A stretch of 64,000 bases of DNA, taken from assembly GCA_032718475.1 (NCBI GenBank), contig JAUCBJ010003600.1, forward strand, positions 17,125-81,124. The letters run 5' to 3'. Shown piece after piece: positions 9,890 to 20,454 of this stretch. The translations under genes were made by a program, and so were the position numbers. Position 1 is the stretch's first letter. Each line of letters starts with the position of its first letter. The notes beneath the pieces are model-generated. The model was not told where the DNA came from. It searched no databases and saw only the letters and a program-made list of their open reading frames with translations. The stretch comes from Nemertoderma westbladi (lineage: Eukaryota; Xenacoelomorpha; Nemertodermatida; Nemertodermatidae).

Positions 9890-12775
9890 CTTATAACTCA
9901 GATGGTTTAGTGGACAGAGTTTATAGTTCCGATGGGTTAGTGGATATAGTTTATGGTTCGGATGGGTTGGTGGATAGAGTTTATGGTTCCAATGGGTTGG
10001 TGGATAGAGTTTATGGTTCCGATGGTTTGGTGGATAGAGTTTAGGGTTCCGATGTGTTGGTGGATAGAGTTTATGGCTCCGATGGGTCGGTGGATAGAGT
10101 TTATGGTTCCGATGGTTTGGTGGATAGAGTTTATGGTTCCCGATGGGTTGGTGGATAGAGGTTATGGTTCCGATGGGTTGGTGGATAGAGGTTATGGTTC
10201 CGATGGGTTGGTGGATAGAGTTTATCAGTCCGATGGGTTGGTGGATAGATTTTATGGTTCCGATGGGTTGGTGGAGAGAGTTTATGGTTCCGATGGATTG
10301 GTGAATAGAGTTTATGGTTCCGATGGGTTGGTGAATAGATTTTATGGTTTCGAAGGGTTGGTGGATAGAGTTTATGGTTCTGATGGGTTGGTGGATAGAG
10401 GTTATGGTTCCGATGGGTTGGTGGATAGAGTTTAGGGTTCCGATGTGTTGGTGGATAGAGTTTATGGCTCCGATGGGTCGGTGGATAGAGTTTATGGTTC
10501 CGATGGTTTGGTGGATAGAGTTTATGGTTCCCGATGGGTTGGTGGATAGAGGTTATGGTTCCGATGGGTTGGTGGATAGAGGTTATGGTTCCGATGGGTT
10601 GGTGGATAGAGTTTATCAGTCCGATGGGTTGGTGGATAGATTTTATGGTTCCGATGGGTTGGTGGAGAGAGTTTATGGTTCCGATGGATTGGTGAATAGA
10701 GTTTATGGTTCCGATGGGTTGGTGAATAGATTTTATGGTTTCGATGGGTTGGTGGATAGAGTTTATGGTTCTGATGGGTTGGTGGATAGAGGTTATGGTT
10801 CCGATGAATTACTGGACAGAGTTTATGAGTCCGATGGGTTGGTGGATAGAGGTTATGGTTCCGATGGGTTGGTGAATATAGTTTATGGTTCCGATGGGTT
10901 GGTGGATAGAGGTTATGGTTCCTATGGATTACTGGACAGAGTTTATGAGTCCGATGGGTTGGTGGATAGAGGTTATGGTTCCGATGGGTTGGTGAATAGA
11001 GTTTATGGTTCCGATGGGTTGGTGGATAGAGTTTATGGTTCTGATGGTTTGGTGGATAGAGGTTATGGTTCCGATGGATTACCTGACAGAGTTTATGAGT
11101 CCGATGGGTCACTGGATAGAGGTTATGGTTCCGATGGGTTGGTGAATAGAGTTTATGGTTCCGATGGGTTGGTGGATAGAGTTTATGGTTCTGATGGTTG
11201 GTGGATAGAGGTTATGGTTCCGATGGAATACTGGACAGAGTTTATGAGTCCGATGTGTTGGTGGATAGAGGTTATGGTTCCGATGGGTTGGTGAATAGAG
11301 TTTATGGTTCAGATGGGTTGGTGGATAGAGTTTATGGTTCCGATGGGTTGGTGGATAGAGTTTATGGTTCCGATGGGTTGGTGGATAGAGTTTAGGGTTC
11401 CGATGTGTTGGTGGATAGAGTTTATGGTTCCCATTGGTTAGTGGATAGAGTTTATGGTTCCGATGGGTTGGTGGATAGAGTTTATGGTTCCGATGGGTTG
11501 GTGGATAGAGTTTATGGTTCCGATGGGTTGGTGGATAGAGTTTATGGTTCCGATGGGTTGGTGGATAGAGTTTATGGTTCCGATGGGTTGGTTGATATAG
11601 TTTATGGTTCTGATGGGTTGGTTGATAGAGTTTATCGTTCCGATCGGTTGGTGGATAGAGTTTATGATTCCGATGGGTTGGTGGATAGATGTTTTGGTTC
11701 CGATGTGTTGGTGGATAAATGTTTTGGTTCCGATGTGTTGGTGGATAGAGTTTATGGTTCCCATTGGTTGGTGGATAGAGTTTATGGTTCCGATGGGTTG
11801 GTGGATAGAGTTTATGGTTCCGATGGGTTTGTGGATAGATGTTATGGTTCCGATGGGTTGGTGGATAGAGTTTATGGTTCCGATGGGTTGGTGGATAGAG
11901 TTCATGGTTCCGATGGGTTGGTGGATAGAGTTTAGGGTTCCGATGTGTTGGTGGATAGAGTTTATGGTTCCGATGGGTTGGTGGATAGAGTTTATGGTTC
12001 CGATGGGTTGGTGGATAGAGTTTAGGGTACCGATGTGTTGGTGGATAGAGTTTATGGTTCCGATGGGATGGTGGATAGAGTTTATGGTTCCGATGGGTTG
12101 GTGGATAGAGTTTAGCTTTCCGATGTGTTGGTGGATAGAGTTTATGGTTCCGATGGGTTGGTGGATAGAGTTTACGGTTCCGATGGGTTGGTGAATAGAG
12201 TTTATGGTTCCAATGGGTTGGTGGATAGAGTTTATGGTTCCGATGGGTTGGTGGATAGAGTTTATGGTTCCGATGGGTTGGTGGATAGAGTTTAGGGTTC
12301 CGATGTGTTGGTGGATAGAGTTTATGGTTCCGATGGGTTGGTGGATAGAGTTTAGGGTTTCGATGGGTTGGTGAATAGAGTTTATGGTTCCAATGGGTTG
12401 GTGGATAGAGTTTATGGTTCCAATGGTTTGGTGGATAGAGTTTATGGTTCCGATGGGTTGGTGGATAGAGTTTATGGTTCCGATGGGTTGGTGGATAGAG
12501 TTTATGGTTCCGATGGGTTGGTGGATAGAGTTTAGGGTTCCGATGTGTTGGTGGATAGAGTTTATGGTTCCGATGGGTTGGTGGATAGAGTTTAGGGTTC
12601 CGATGGGTTGGTGAATAGAGTTTATGGTTCCAATGGATTTTTTGGATAGAGTTTATGGTTCCGATGGGTTGGTTGATAGAGTTTATGGTTCCAATGGGTT
12701 GGTGGATAGAGTTTATGGTTCCGATGGGTTGGTGGATAGAGTTTTTGGTTCCGATGGGTTGGTGGATAGAGTTTG
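9890..12775. repeat. 30-bp minisatellite, about 96 copies, with higher-order structure
   Basis: The basic unit is 30 bp: CGATGGGTTGGTGGATAGAG followed by TTTATGGTTC. The array runs about 2.9 kb. Point variants mark sub-families: TTTAGGGTTC, GATGTGTTGG, GGTTATGG, ATTACTGGACAG. A block of 13 units is duplicated with a period of 391 bp (about 10,050-10,440 and 10,440-10,830), including one unit carrying an extra C. Between 10,800 and 11,250 the ACTGGACAG variant recurs every 120-160 bp. From 11,440 to the end the array is more uniform. Open frames of up to 316 codons arise because 30 is a multiple of three; they show no other coding sign. Confidence 0.96.
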
Positions 12776-13543
12776 TGAGCTCTACCTATAAAATAAGTAG
12801 AAATAATATAATTTATTAATAATGTATTCAAAATAACGGTAATACCAGATTACACTTTGAGACCCCGACTGTAGGATATTTTCCATGTAACAATTTATTA
12901 CTAACTTATTCTGAAGTTTTCAATAATTGTGTTCCAAGTAATTTGGTTCCAACATCTCCATTAAGCCACTAATATTTGAGTTCCAGTAGATTCCAGGTTT
13001 GTGTTTCCAGATTTCCTGGTTTCCCAGACTACGACGAATATCTGATAAGGAACAAATCATGTCGGTTCATTACAGTCCAGAATCGGGGTTATCTTATCGG
13101 ATCGGCGATACTAAAAGATTTCAAGTTATCTGTTTTATAATTTAGGCGGTTGTTTGATTTGGTTCAGAGCCTGACAGTTTACTGGTTTACGATTCCGAGA
13201 TCAGGAGATATTCGTATTTCTATCTATAAAAGAGAAAACTTATAAAATATTTATTAAACTTTAACTTGAATGTATATTTACCATAATATAATAGAAATTG
13301 CACTAAATTTTATATATTTAATATAGTAGATGGTAGGCTATAAATAGCTATAAAATGCTAGTAGAAATTGTGTGTCCGGCCCTGACTGGCACTATAAGTT
13401 AAAAATAAATATGAGATATTATCCTTACCATTCTTGCTAAATAACATTATTATGGGATATATTCCAATAATATCCAAAACATTATTTATCTCTGGTTGGT
13501 AACAAAATTAAACACTGAAAATTGTATATAATTATTTTTATAT
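12776..13543. other. No gene recognised
   Basis: AT-rich spacer between the minisatellite and the distal CARD-like ORF. Probably the 3' flank of the minus-strand ROCO locus. Confidence 0.55.
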
Positions 13544-14389
13544 TTAGACTAAATCATCTAAATTATGTACAGCTGTAGTCAGGATATCAGCTATTTGACC
13601 CTGATTTGTGTCTCTCAGACATTGACAGAATGTAATAAAATCGTTGAATGACCTTCTAATTATCGCGTTGACCAGTTCATTATTCTTTGCCAATGTGGAT
13701 TCTTTACTATTGATTGATTCAGCTATAGAATCCCTAAACACTTGTTTCCTACAAAGTAATTTTATTACCAAGTTTGGTTCGATTCTATTAACTAAAACAA
13801 ACTTATATTTAGTTAGTATCAACGGAAACTTTTTATCATCATCTGTTGTTTTATCCTCTAAAATATATACTATATGAGTTTGATATGTTTCCTTTAATCC
13901 TTCAATAAATATTCCGTAATTATTTTCTGTACCCCATTTTATTGCCTCCAATAAAGTCTTTATTTTACTGAATACATTTGGTTTCGAGTTAATTATAGAT
14001 AAAACATCCCGAGACAAAGTTCGCTTAGCTTCTAAGAAAATTATAAGTTCCAATATTTCTAGTTTATCTAGAAGTTCATTCTCCTTAGACGCTATTTTCT
14101 TCCAATTTGAACTTAAATCACCTGTATATTTTTCTCTTATTAAGTTGCTTTCCATATGTTTATGAAACTTACATTTGACTTTATTATGTGAAATATTTTC
14201 ATCGATTTCAATAAAATGGAAACAAATTTCTTCTCTACAGTTAATTTCATTGTGCTGTTCGCATTTTGAATTACATTGACATTTTAAATGAAAACTAAAC
14301 GAAATGTTTTTTATTCGAATTTGTTTAAGGAATTCCTGCAATGAATTATTAAGATAACACTTCACTTTATTGACCAGCTGTGGATCCGG
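13544..14389 (-). CDS. Detached duplicate of the ROCO tail: Cys/His-rich segment plus two CARD-like domains
   Basis: An open frame of 281 codons begins abruptly at PDP (14389-14381) and ends with a stop at 13544. It is collinear with residues 808-1085 of the ROCO protein upstream on the same strand: VNKV, then IKNISFSFHLKCQCNSKC, QH, EEICFHF, a first CARD-like helical block (LEILELIIFLEAKRTLSRDV, WGTENNYGIFIEGL) and a second one (NRIEPNLVIKLLCRKQV, RRSFNDFITFCQCL). In the Cys-rich part roughly 60% of residues match; the remainder is lower. The Cys and His residues are conserved and no stop interrupts it, which suggests it stayed under selection. It has no convincing start of its own (first candidate is GTG). 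It is in the same overall phase as the ROCO ORF but separated by the 36-bp minisatellite with stops. It could be a former or alternative 3' exon, or a decaying duplicate. Confidence 0.65.
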   Translation of the reverse strand, partial: PDPQLVNKVKCYLNNSLQEFLKQIRIKNISFSFHLKCQCNSKCEQHNEINCREEICFHFIEIDENISHNKVKCKFHKHMESNLIREKYTGDLSSNWKKIASKENELLDKLEILELIIFLEAKRTLSRDVLSIINSKPNVFSKIKTLLEAIKWGTENNYGIFIEGLKETYQTHIVYILEDKTTDDDKKFPLILTKYKFVLVNRIEPNLVIKLLCRKQVFRDSIAESINSKESTLAKNNELVNAIIRRSFNDFITFCQCLRDTNQGQIADILTTAVHNLDDLV

Positions 14390-15585
14390 GTAATGTCTAT
14401 AACAGCAGCCTCTCTACCTTGATTGGTAACGTCTATAACAGCAGACTCTCTAGCTTCATTGGTAATGTCTATAACAGCAGCCCCTCTACCTTGATTGATA
14501 TCGTCTATTACAGCAGCCTCTCCACCTTCATTGGTAATGTCTATAACAGCAGCCCCTCTACCTTGATTGGTATCGTCTATTACAGCAGCCTTATCTACCT
14601 TGATTGGTAATGTCTATAACAGCAGCCTCTCTACCTTGATTGGTAACGTCTATAACAGCAGCCTCTCTACGTTGATTGGTAACGTTTATAACAGCAGCAT
14701 CTTCACCTTGATTGGTAAAGTCTATAACCCCAGCAGCCTCTCCACCGGTTGATTGGTAACATCTATAACAACAGCTACATTATATTGATTGGCAATGTCT
14801 ATAACAGCAGCCTCTCCACCGGTTGATTGGTAACATCTATAACAACAGCTACATTACATTAATTGGCAATGTCTATAACAGCAGCCCCTCTACCTTGATT
14901 GGTATCGTCTATTACAGCAGCCTCTCTACGTTGATTGGTAGCGTTTATAACAGCAGCCTCTTCACCTTGATTGGTAAAGTCTATAACCCCAGCAGCCTCT
15001 CCACCGGTTGATTGGTAACATCTATAACAACAGCTACATTACATTAATTGGCAATGTCTATCTATAACAGCAGCCTCTCCACCGGTTGATTGGTAACATC
15101 TATAACAACAGCTACATTACATTGATTGGCAATGTCTATAACAGCAGCCTCTCCACCGGTGGATTGGTAACGTTTATAACAGCAGTCTCTCTACCTTGAT
15201 TGGTAACGTCTATAACAGCAGCCTCTTCACCTTCATTGGTAATGTCTATAACAGCAGCCTCTTCACCTTCATTGGTGATGTCTATAACAGCACCCCCTCT
15301 ACCTTGATTGGCAATGTCTATAACAGCAGCCTCTCTACCTCGATTGGTAATGTCTATAACAGCAGCTTCTCTACCTCGATTGGTGATGTCTATAACAGCA
15401 CCCCCTCTACCTTGATTGGCAATGTCTATAACAGCAGACTCTCCACCTGTTGATTGGTAACATCTATAACAACAGCTACATTACATTGATTGGCAATGTC
15501 TATAACAGCAGCCTCTCCACCGGTTGATTGGTAACGTCTATAACCCCAGCGGCCTCTCCACCTTGATTAGTATTATCTCTATCAG
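14390..15585. repeat. 36-bp minisatellite within the ROCO 3' coding region
   Basis: About 32 units based on TTGATTGGTAATGTCTATAA followed by CAGCAGCCTCTCTACC. On the minus strand one frame encodes the 12-residue unit GREAAVIDVTNQ, which is clearly related to the last ROCO residues (GGEAAGVIDVTNQ). Irregular units containing CACCGGTTGATT or an extra CCCCAG change the frame and create the ROCO stop codon at 15500-15502. Larger repeats of about 180-190 bp (CATCTATAACAACAGCTACA variant) recur between 14,750 and 15,500. Confidence 0.93.
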
Positions 15586-18500
15586 CAACTTCATCAGGTT
15601 GATCGGTAATGTCTACAATATCCGCATCATAACCTTTGGTAGCTTCCTCTAGAGTATCAGCTAAATGATGTTGGTTGGTGACACGAAGACATTTACAAAA
15701 AGATAGAAAATCCTTGTAAGATCTTTTCATTACTGCGTTTATAAGTACAACATTCTTACTATCTATCGATTCTTTACATTCTATTATTTCTATGATAGAT
15801 TTACTTATAACTTTTCTGATAACAAGAAGTTGTGCAACAAATTTAGTTTGTTCTAAATTTTTCATTAACATATATTTATACTTTGTTAGAATATCAGGGA
15901 ACATTTGGTCTTCCATTTTGATTTTTTCATGCAAAATTTCAACCAAAAGCGGTTGATTGGTTACATATAATGCTTCAATAAATACTTTGTAATTATTTTC
16001 TGATCCCCATTTTATTGACTCCAACAAAATCTTATTCTTACTCATCAAATTCGACTTAGATTCAATAACAGCTAAAACTTCCTTTGATATAGCCCCCTTA
16101 CTTGCTAAGTATACAAGTAACTCTGAGATTTCCAGTCTATCAATAAGGTCATCTTGGTTAGTTGTAATGTTTAACCAATGTGAGCTAAATCTCCCAACAA
16201 CAGGGAATTTTCCACTAATAAATCGACTTCTAACAGTGTTATTAAATTGACATTCAACAAAATCATTTGATAAAATATCAGCCAGTTTAACAAAGTGAAA
16301 ACACCCTTCTTCATTGCAGTCAAGTAATCTATGTTGATCGCATTTAGCATTACATTCACATTTTATTTCGAACTCAAATGAAATATTTTTAAATCTCATT
16401 TGGGTAATAATTTCCTTCAATGAAGTATTAATAAAGTGATTTACTTTATTAACAATATCCGGATCTGGTGCAAGTTTACTTTCAGTTTGTTCATCGCCCG
16501 AACTAAACATCTCAGATCTAACTACCTGAACTTTAATCCAATTTAATGAAATAGAAGATCTTTCCAAAATTACCTGATGATTAAAATCTAAAAATATTTG
16601 AGCAACTCTGTGGTAAAGTTTAGGTTGAATTACTCTATTACCTACAATGTAGGACAAATCAATAGTTCTCTTAATTAAACGGTAGTACAATCCTTGCGGT
16701 AAGAAACTCTTGAATGTAATATAAAATTCAACTTTACATTGTCTTGGTGTGAATGGAGTATATCTAACAGATTTAAGGCGGCAAGGTACATAATAAGCCA
16801 ACTTTACATCATCTTGCAATGTTCTTTCGGTTTTTGGTAAAACTCGTTCACATAGTAAATCAAAACGTTCTAGAATATTCAACATAAATTGTTTTTTATC
16901 AAGAACGTCTTCCCACAGATAATCAAGGAGTTCTTCATGTAATATACCATTGTTGTCCAGGTCCTTCCAGAACGTAAAATGTTGTTTCTTTATTTTGTCT
17001 TTTACAGTTATTATTTTGGTAAACATTCCACTCAACCATTCTGGGCTCAGTATAACAGTATCCCTTAGAGATTCATCATCAAAGTAAATTATTTTACCCA
17101 TATCGTGGTAAAATTCTAACATTGTTTTCAAACCAATGTTATCCATTTCTACATCAATATCCTTTAATTTAATCTCTAGCAAGTCAATGTCAATATAAAC
17201 TTTACCATCCGTTATTAATTGAGACACAAGTTGGTCAAATTTTAGATATTGCAAAGGTATTTCCTCCTTAAAATTTGCCATTTCGTTGACAATATCGGCC
17301 TGTAAATTTTCAAGTCCTTTCTCTCCACCATATATAATTTCTCTATTATTCTCTATAGCAATGTAATCTTTAATTAAATTATCTGTATATGAAGATTTAC
17401 CCAAATGGGTCTTAATCTTTTCAAATATTTTACTTGCTATTACAGATTGAGTTGCAGGATCAGCATGTAAGCTGCCTTTATGAGTTCCAACTACAAAAAC
17501 AGGTGGACAAGAATTTATTTCTAGTTTTGTACCAAATGAATAAATATTTTTTAACCAAAATTCAATAAACTCAATATTCTTAATCTCACCGAAAACAAAC
17601 TCATTAATATTGTTTTCATCTGATCTGAAAATAATATCAGGAGTTTTTTCAAGATTTTCCAAGAGATTAAATACAATTATATAAATAGCACGTCTACTCA
17701 AAAATATCTGATGGGTTGTGTAATAAATACATTGGCCACCAAAATCGACTATCTGTAGAGAAAAGCGACTGTCTTCCTCATTAAATTTAGCCAGAATATC
17801 TTGAGGTTTACCAGATAACAATATATCCTCTACTCCCTTTGTGATGTTTTCAGGAATATCATTTTCCATAGCTTCCCTTATGGGTTGCCTAGAAAGATTT
17901 TCTTCAATAGGTTTACTTTCATTCTCACCAGTTAATAAAGTTGTACTAGATTTTTTATTTATCCACAAAGTATCCTTTTGAACTTTCTCAGCACCATAAC
18001 TTGAAGTTGTAGTAGCAATCTTAGGTTGATCATCAGTAGAAGATGAAGGTGTTGCAACTGAGGGTGTCGCAATACCAATACCCATTGCCGAAGTTCCAGA
18101 AATATCAGACTCATCACCTGCAACTTGTTTTCTTTCTAGAACTGTTTTTGCAATTTCCTTAGTAATGACGACATCAACAGCTGTCTCAAGCTCTTCTTTC
18201 ATGTTGGTCCAATCTCTGTTTTGTTCGGTATTTATAATACAGTTAGCAGATGAGTCAATACCATCAGTTATTGGTTCATTTATATCAAACGGTTGACCAA
18301 TAAGGGACTTCTTCAAACTAGTTTTACCAGCCCTCTCTTGTCCCACTAACATTAACCGGGTTTTCAATATCCATGTAGTCCCTTTAGAAAGAGCTGCTTT
18401 ATATGCAGCCAATGCTTCTGGGCCTCTCGCCAGTATCTCTATCGGCAGTTTTTGTTCTTTAATATAATTAATTAAAAATTTTGGAAGTTTCAGTGTATTA

Positions 18501-18889
18501 AATCCACTTATATTCATAATCATAAGTCCCATGTCTCTGAATTTATTAACAATTTCAATTGTTAAAATTTCATTTAAACCCCAAATACTAACCAGATTCT
18601 GGGTTGTTAGCTCAGAAATATCTGCATCCAGTCTAAAGTAAAGTTCTTTCTCTTTATCTGAAAGAACATCAACAGTAGATATAATTATATCAGTTATCTT
18701 ACCCTGGAGTGGTTTATTTATGGGACCAACCCATCCAATATACTCAACAATTTCCTTTACTTCTTCAGTTTTCTCCAATATACTTTCCACCTGTTTGATA
18801 CTTTTCTTTCTTTCAGTTTGACCTTCACGGAACGTATCAATTACTGTAATTGTGCCGCCATTATCTCCTGTATAAAGGATAATTATCAT
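15500..18889 (-). CDS. ROCO-family GTPase with C-terminal CARD-like domains
   Basis: Intronless ORF of 1129 residues. Order: N-terminal region without clear LRRs (1-150); GPEALAAYKAAL linker (156-167); Roc GTPase with P-loop GQERAGKT (183-190), a Ser/Thr-rich insert (about 250-345), switch II motif VDFGGQ (381-386) and a G4-like VVGTHKG (466-472); COR domain (about 540-780; ILSPEWLSGMF, YVPCRL); a Cys/His segment CECNAKCDQH...C...CFHF (844-866) that looks metal-binding; two CARD-like helical domains (about 910-990 and 1000-1082); and a tail made of minisatellite sequence. ROCO proteins are intracellular GTP-dependent scaffolds; with CARD partners an innate-immune or cell-death role is plausible but inferred. 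The insert between P-loop and DxxG is unusually long. The start is the ATG at 18889: an upstream ATG at 18916 is followed three codons later by TAG. The stop comes from a shifted minisatellite unit. Confidence 0.85.
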   Translation of the reverse strand: MIIILYTGDNGGTITVIDTFREGQTERKKSIKQVESILEKTEEVKEIVEYIGWVGPINKPLQGKITDIIISTVDVLSDKEKELYFRLDADISELTTQNLVSIWGLNEILTIEIVNKFRDMGLMIMNISGFNTLKLPKFLINYIKEQKLPIEILARGPEALAAYKAALSKGTTWILKTRLMLVGQERAGKTSLKKSLIGQPFDINEPITDGIDSSANCIINTEQNRDWTNMKEELETAVDVVITKEIAKTVLERKQVAGDESDISGTSAMGIGIATPSVATPSSSTDDQPKIATTTSSYGAEKVQKDTLWINKKSSTTLLTGENESKPIEENLSRQPIREAMENDIPENITKGVEDILLSGKPQDILAKFNEEDSRFSLQIVDFGGQCIYYTTHQIFLSRRAIYIIVFNLLENLEKTPDIIFRSDENNINEFVFGEIKNIEFIEFWLKNIYSFGTKLEINSCPPVFVVGTHKGSLHADPATQSVIASKIFEKIKTHLGKSSYTDNLIKDYIAIENNREIIYGGEKGLENLQADIVNEMANFKEEIPLQYLKFDQLVSQLITDGKVYIDIDLLEIKLKDIDVEMDNIGLKTMLEFYHDMGKIIYFDDESLRDTVILSPEWLSGMFTKIITVKDKIKKQHFTFWKDLDNNGILHEELLDYLWEDVLDKKQFMLNILERFDLLCERVLPKTERTLQDDVKLAYYVPCRLKSVRYTPFTPRQCKVEFYITFKSFLPQGLYYRLIKRTIDLSYIVGNRVIQPKLYHRVAQIFLDFNHQVILERSSISLNWIKVQVVRSEMFSSGDEQTESKLAPDPDIVNKVNHFINTSLKEIITQMRFKNISFEFEIKCECNAKCDQHRLLDCNEEGCFHFVKLADILSNDFVECQFNNTVRSRFISGKFPVVGRFSSHWLNITTNQDDLIDRLEISELLVYLASKGAISKEVLAVIESKSNLMSKNKILLESIKWGSENNYKVFIEALYVTNQPLLVEILHEKIKMEDQMFPDILTKYKYMLMKNLEQTKFVAQLLVIRKVISKSIIEIIECKESIDSKNVVLINAVMKRSYKDFLSFCKCLRVTNQHHLADTLEEATKGYDADIVDITDQPDEVADRDNTNQGGEAAGVIDVTNQPVERLLL

Positions 18890-20085
18890 TAAGCTGTCTT
18901 TCCACTATGTTGACATCCAATAATACGATGAAAAATTCAGGGTTGGAGCAAGTTAAATTATCTAAAATCTCGAGGTAATTCATTCATATTTTCAGAACTA
19001 ACTTAAACATAGTTTCAACAACAGTATCAAAACTTTAACCAATCTCGATTTATTAGGTAGGGTACAAATGTAGTATTTGGGCGCTATGGAGGTATTTATA
19101 TAGTAATAAAAAGAACACCAATTTGTTTGTAAAGGACAGACTTATTGCAATATTGTCGATGTTATTAACTACTTTGGTGGGTTTAGAATGGAGTATACGC
19201 ATAAGCAAATTACAAATATAATTATAAATATATTTCGTTAAGGCTCTCCAATATGCACCTACGGTCCCTATACGTTTCCCTGCCTATGTCTTCTATTTTT
19301 TTGGTTATTTATTATGTTTTTAGTGCAATTTTCAACAGATAACAAGTCGTACGTTACGTTAGTCAATTCTGCAATTTATATTAGAATTTGTACTTTATTG
19401 ATAATGAAAGCGCTGAGCTACCGCAATATATTTGTAATTATATTTGAAATTTGATTAATAATATTTAACTTGCTCCAACCCAGAATCTTTCATCGAATAT
19501 ATCTGACATCTCAAACTTTCTTATAGTTAATCCAAAATTACGTATTATAGCAAGGATCTTTCTTTCAGTTTGATCTTTACTGAACGTATCAATTACTGTA
19601 ATTGTGCCGCCATTATCTCCTGTATAAAGTATAATTATCGTTAAGCTGTCTTTCCTCTGAGTTGACATCCAGTATTAGAGTACGATGAAAAATTCTGGGT
19701 TGGAGCAAATTAATTTTTATTAATCAAATTACAAATATAATTATAAATATAATTCGTTAGGCTCTCCAGTATGCACCTATGGTCCCTATACGTTTCCCTG
19801 CCTATGTCTTCTGTTTTTTGGTTACAACTTTTATTCTGTGCAATTCAGTGCAATTTTCAACAGATATAAAGTCGTACATTACGTTAAGTCAATTCTGCAA
19901 TTTATATTAGAATTTGTACTTTATTGATAATGATAGCGCTGAGCTACCGAAATATATTTGTAATTATATTTGAAATTTGATTAATAATATTTAACTTGCT
20001 CCAAACCAGAATCTTTCATCGAATATATCTGACATCTCAAACTTTCTTATAGTTAATCCAAAATTACGTATTATAGCAAGGATAA
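18808..20085. repeat. Local duplications of the ROCO 5' end and upstream flank
   Basis: The first about 150 bp of the ROCO gene and leader (18,808-18,960) recur at 19,557-19,712; the translation IIILYTGDNGGTITVIDTF is identical in both. A neighbouring block at about 19,210-19,556 recurs at 19,720-20,085 with a spacing of about 530 bp (CCTATACGTTTCCCTGCC and CAGAATCTTTCATCGAATAT in both). The outer copy keeps an intact ATG with MSTQRKDSLT where the gene copy has MST-stop. The 67-codon ORF at 19465-19668 (minus) is this truncated duplicate, not a gene. The right end runs into the 12-bp repeat. Confidence 0.85.
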
Positions 20086-20087
20086 AC

Positions 20088-20386
20088 GGACAATAGGCGG
20101 GACAATAGGCGGGGCAATAGGCGGGACAATAGGCGGGACAATAGGCGGGACAATAGGCGGGACAATAGGCGGGACAATAGGTGGGACAATAGGCGGGACA
20201 ATAGGCGGGACAAAAGGCGGGGCAATAGGCGGGACAATAGACGGGACAATAGGCAGGACAATAGGCCGGACAATAGGTGGGACAATAGGCGGAACATTAG
20301 GTGGGACAATAGGCGGGATAATAGGCGGGACAATAGGCGGGACAATAGGCGGGACAATAGGCGGGACAATAGGCGGGACAATAGGA
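20088..20386. repeat. 12-bp minisatellite, about 25 copies
   Basis: Tandem GGCGGGACAATA units with few variants (GGTGGG, GGCAGG, ACATTAGG). It abuts the truncated ROCO upstream duplicate. The strand asymmetry (G-rich on the plus strand, paired GGCGGG runs) could allow G-quadruplex formation. Long open frames on the minus strand encode IVPP and LLSR repeats and are artefacts. Confidence 0.95.
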
Positions 20387-20454
20387 TGGTTAAAATTATA
20401 AAAATATGTTTTTTGCAATATTTCTGAGCCGAAGTATGAAGCTGAAATACAATA

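Noticed and set aside
9953-12614. Open frames of 160-316 codons in the 30-bp minisatellite
   Set aside because: Unit length is a multiple of three; frames occur on both strands and restart with every indel.
13644-13877. 77-codon plus-strand frame
   Set aside because: Antisense shadow of the CARD-like ORF.
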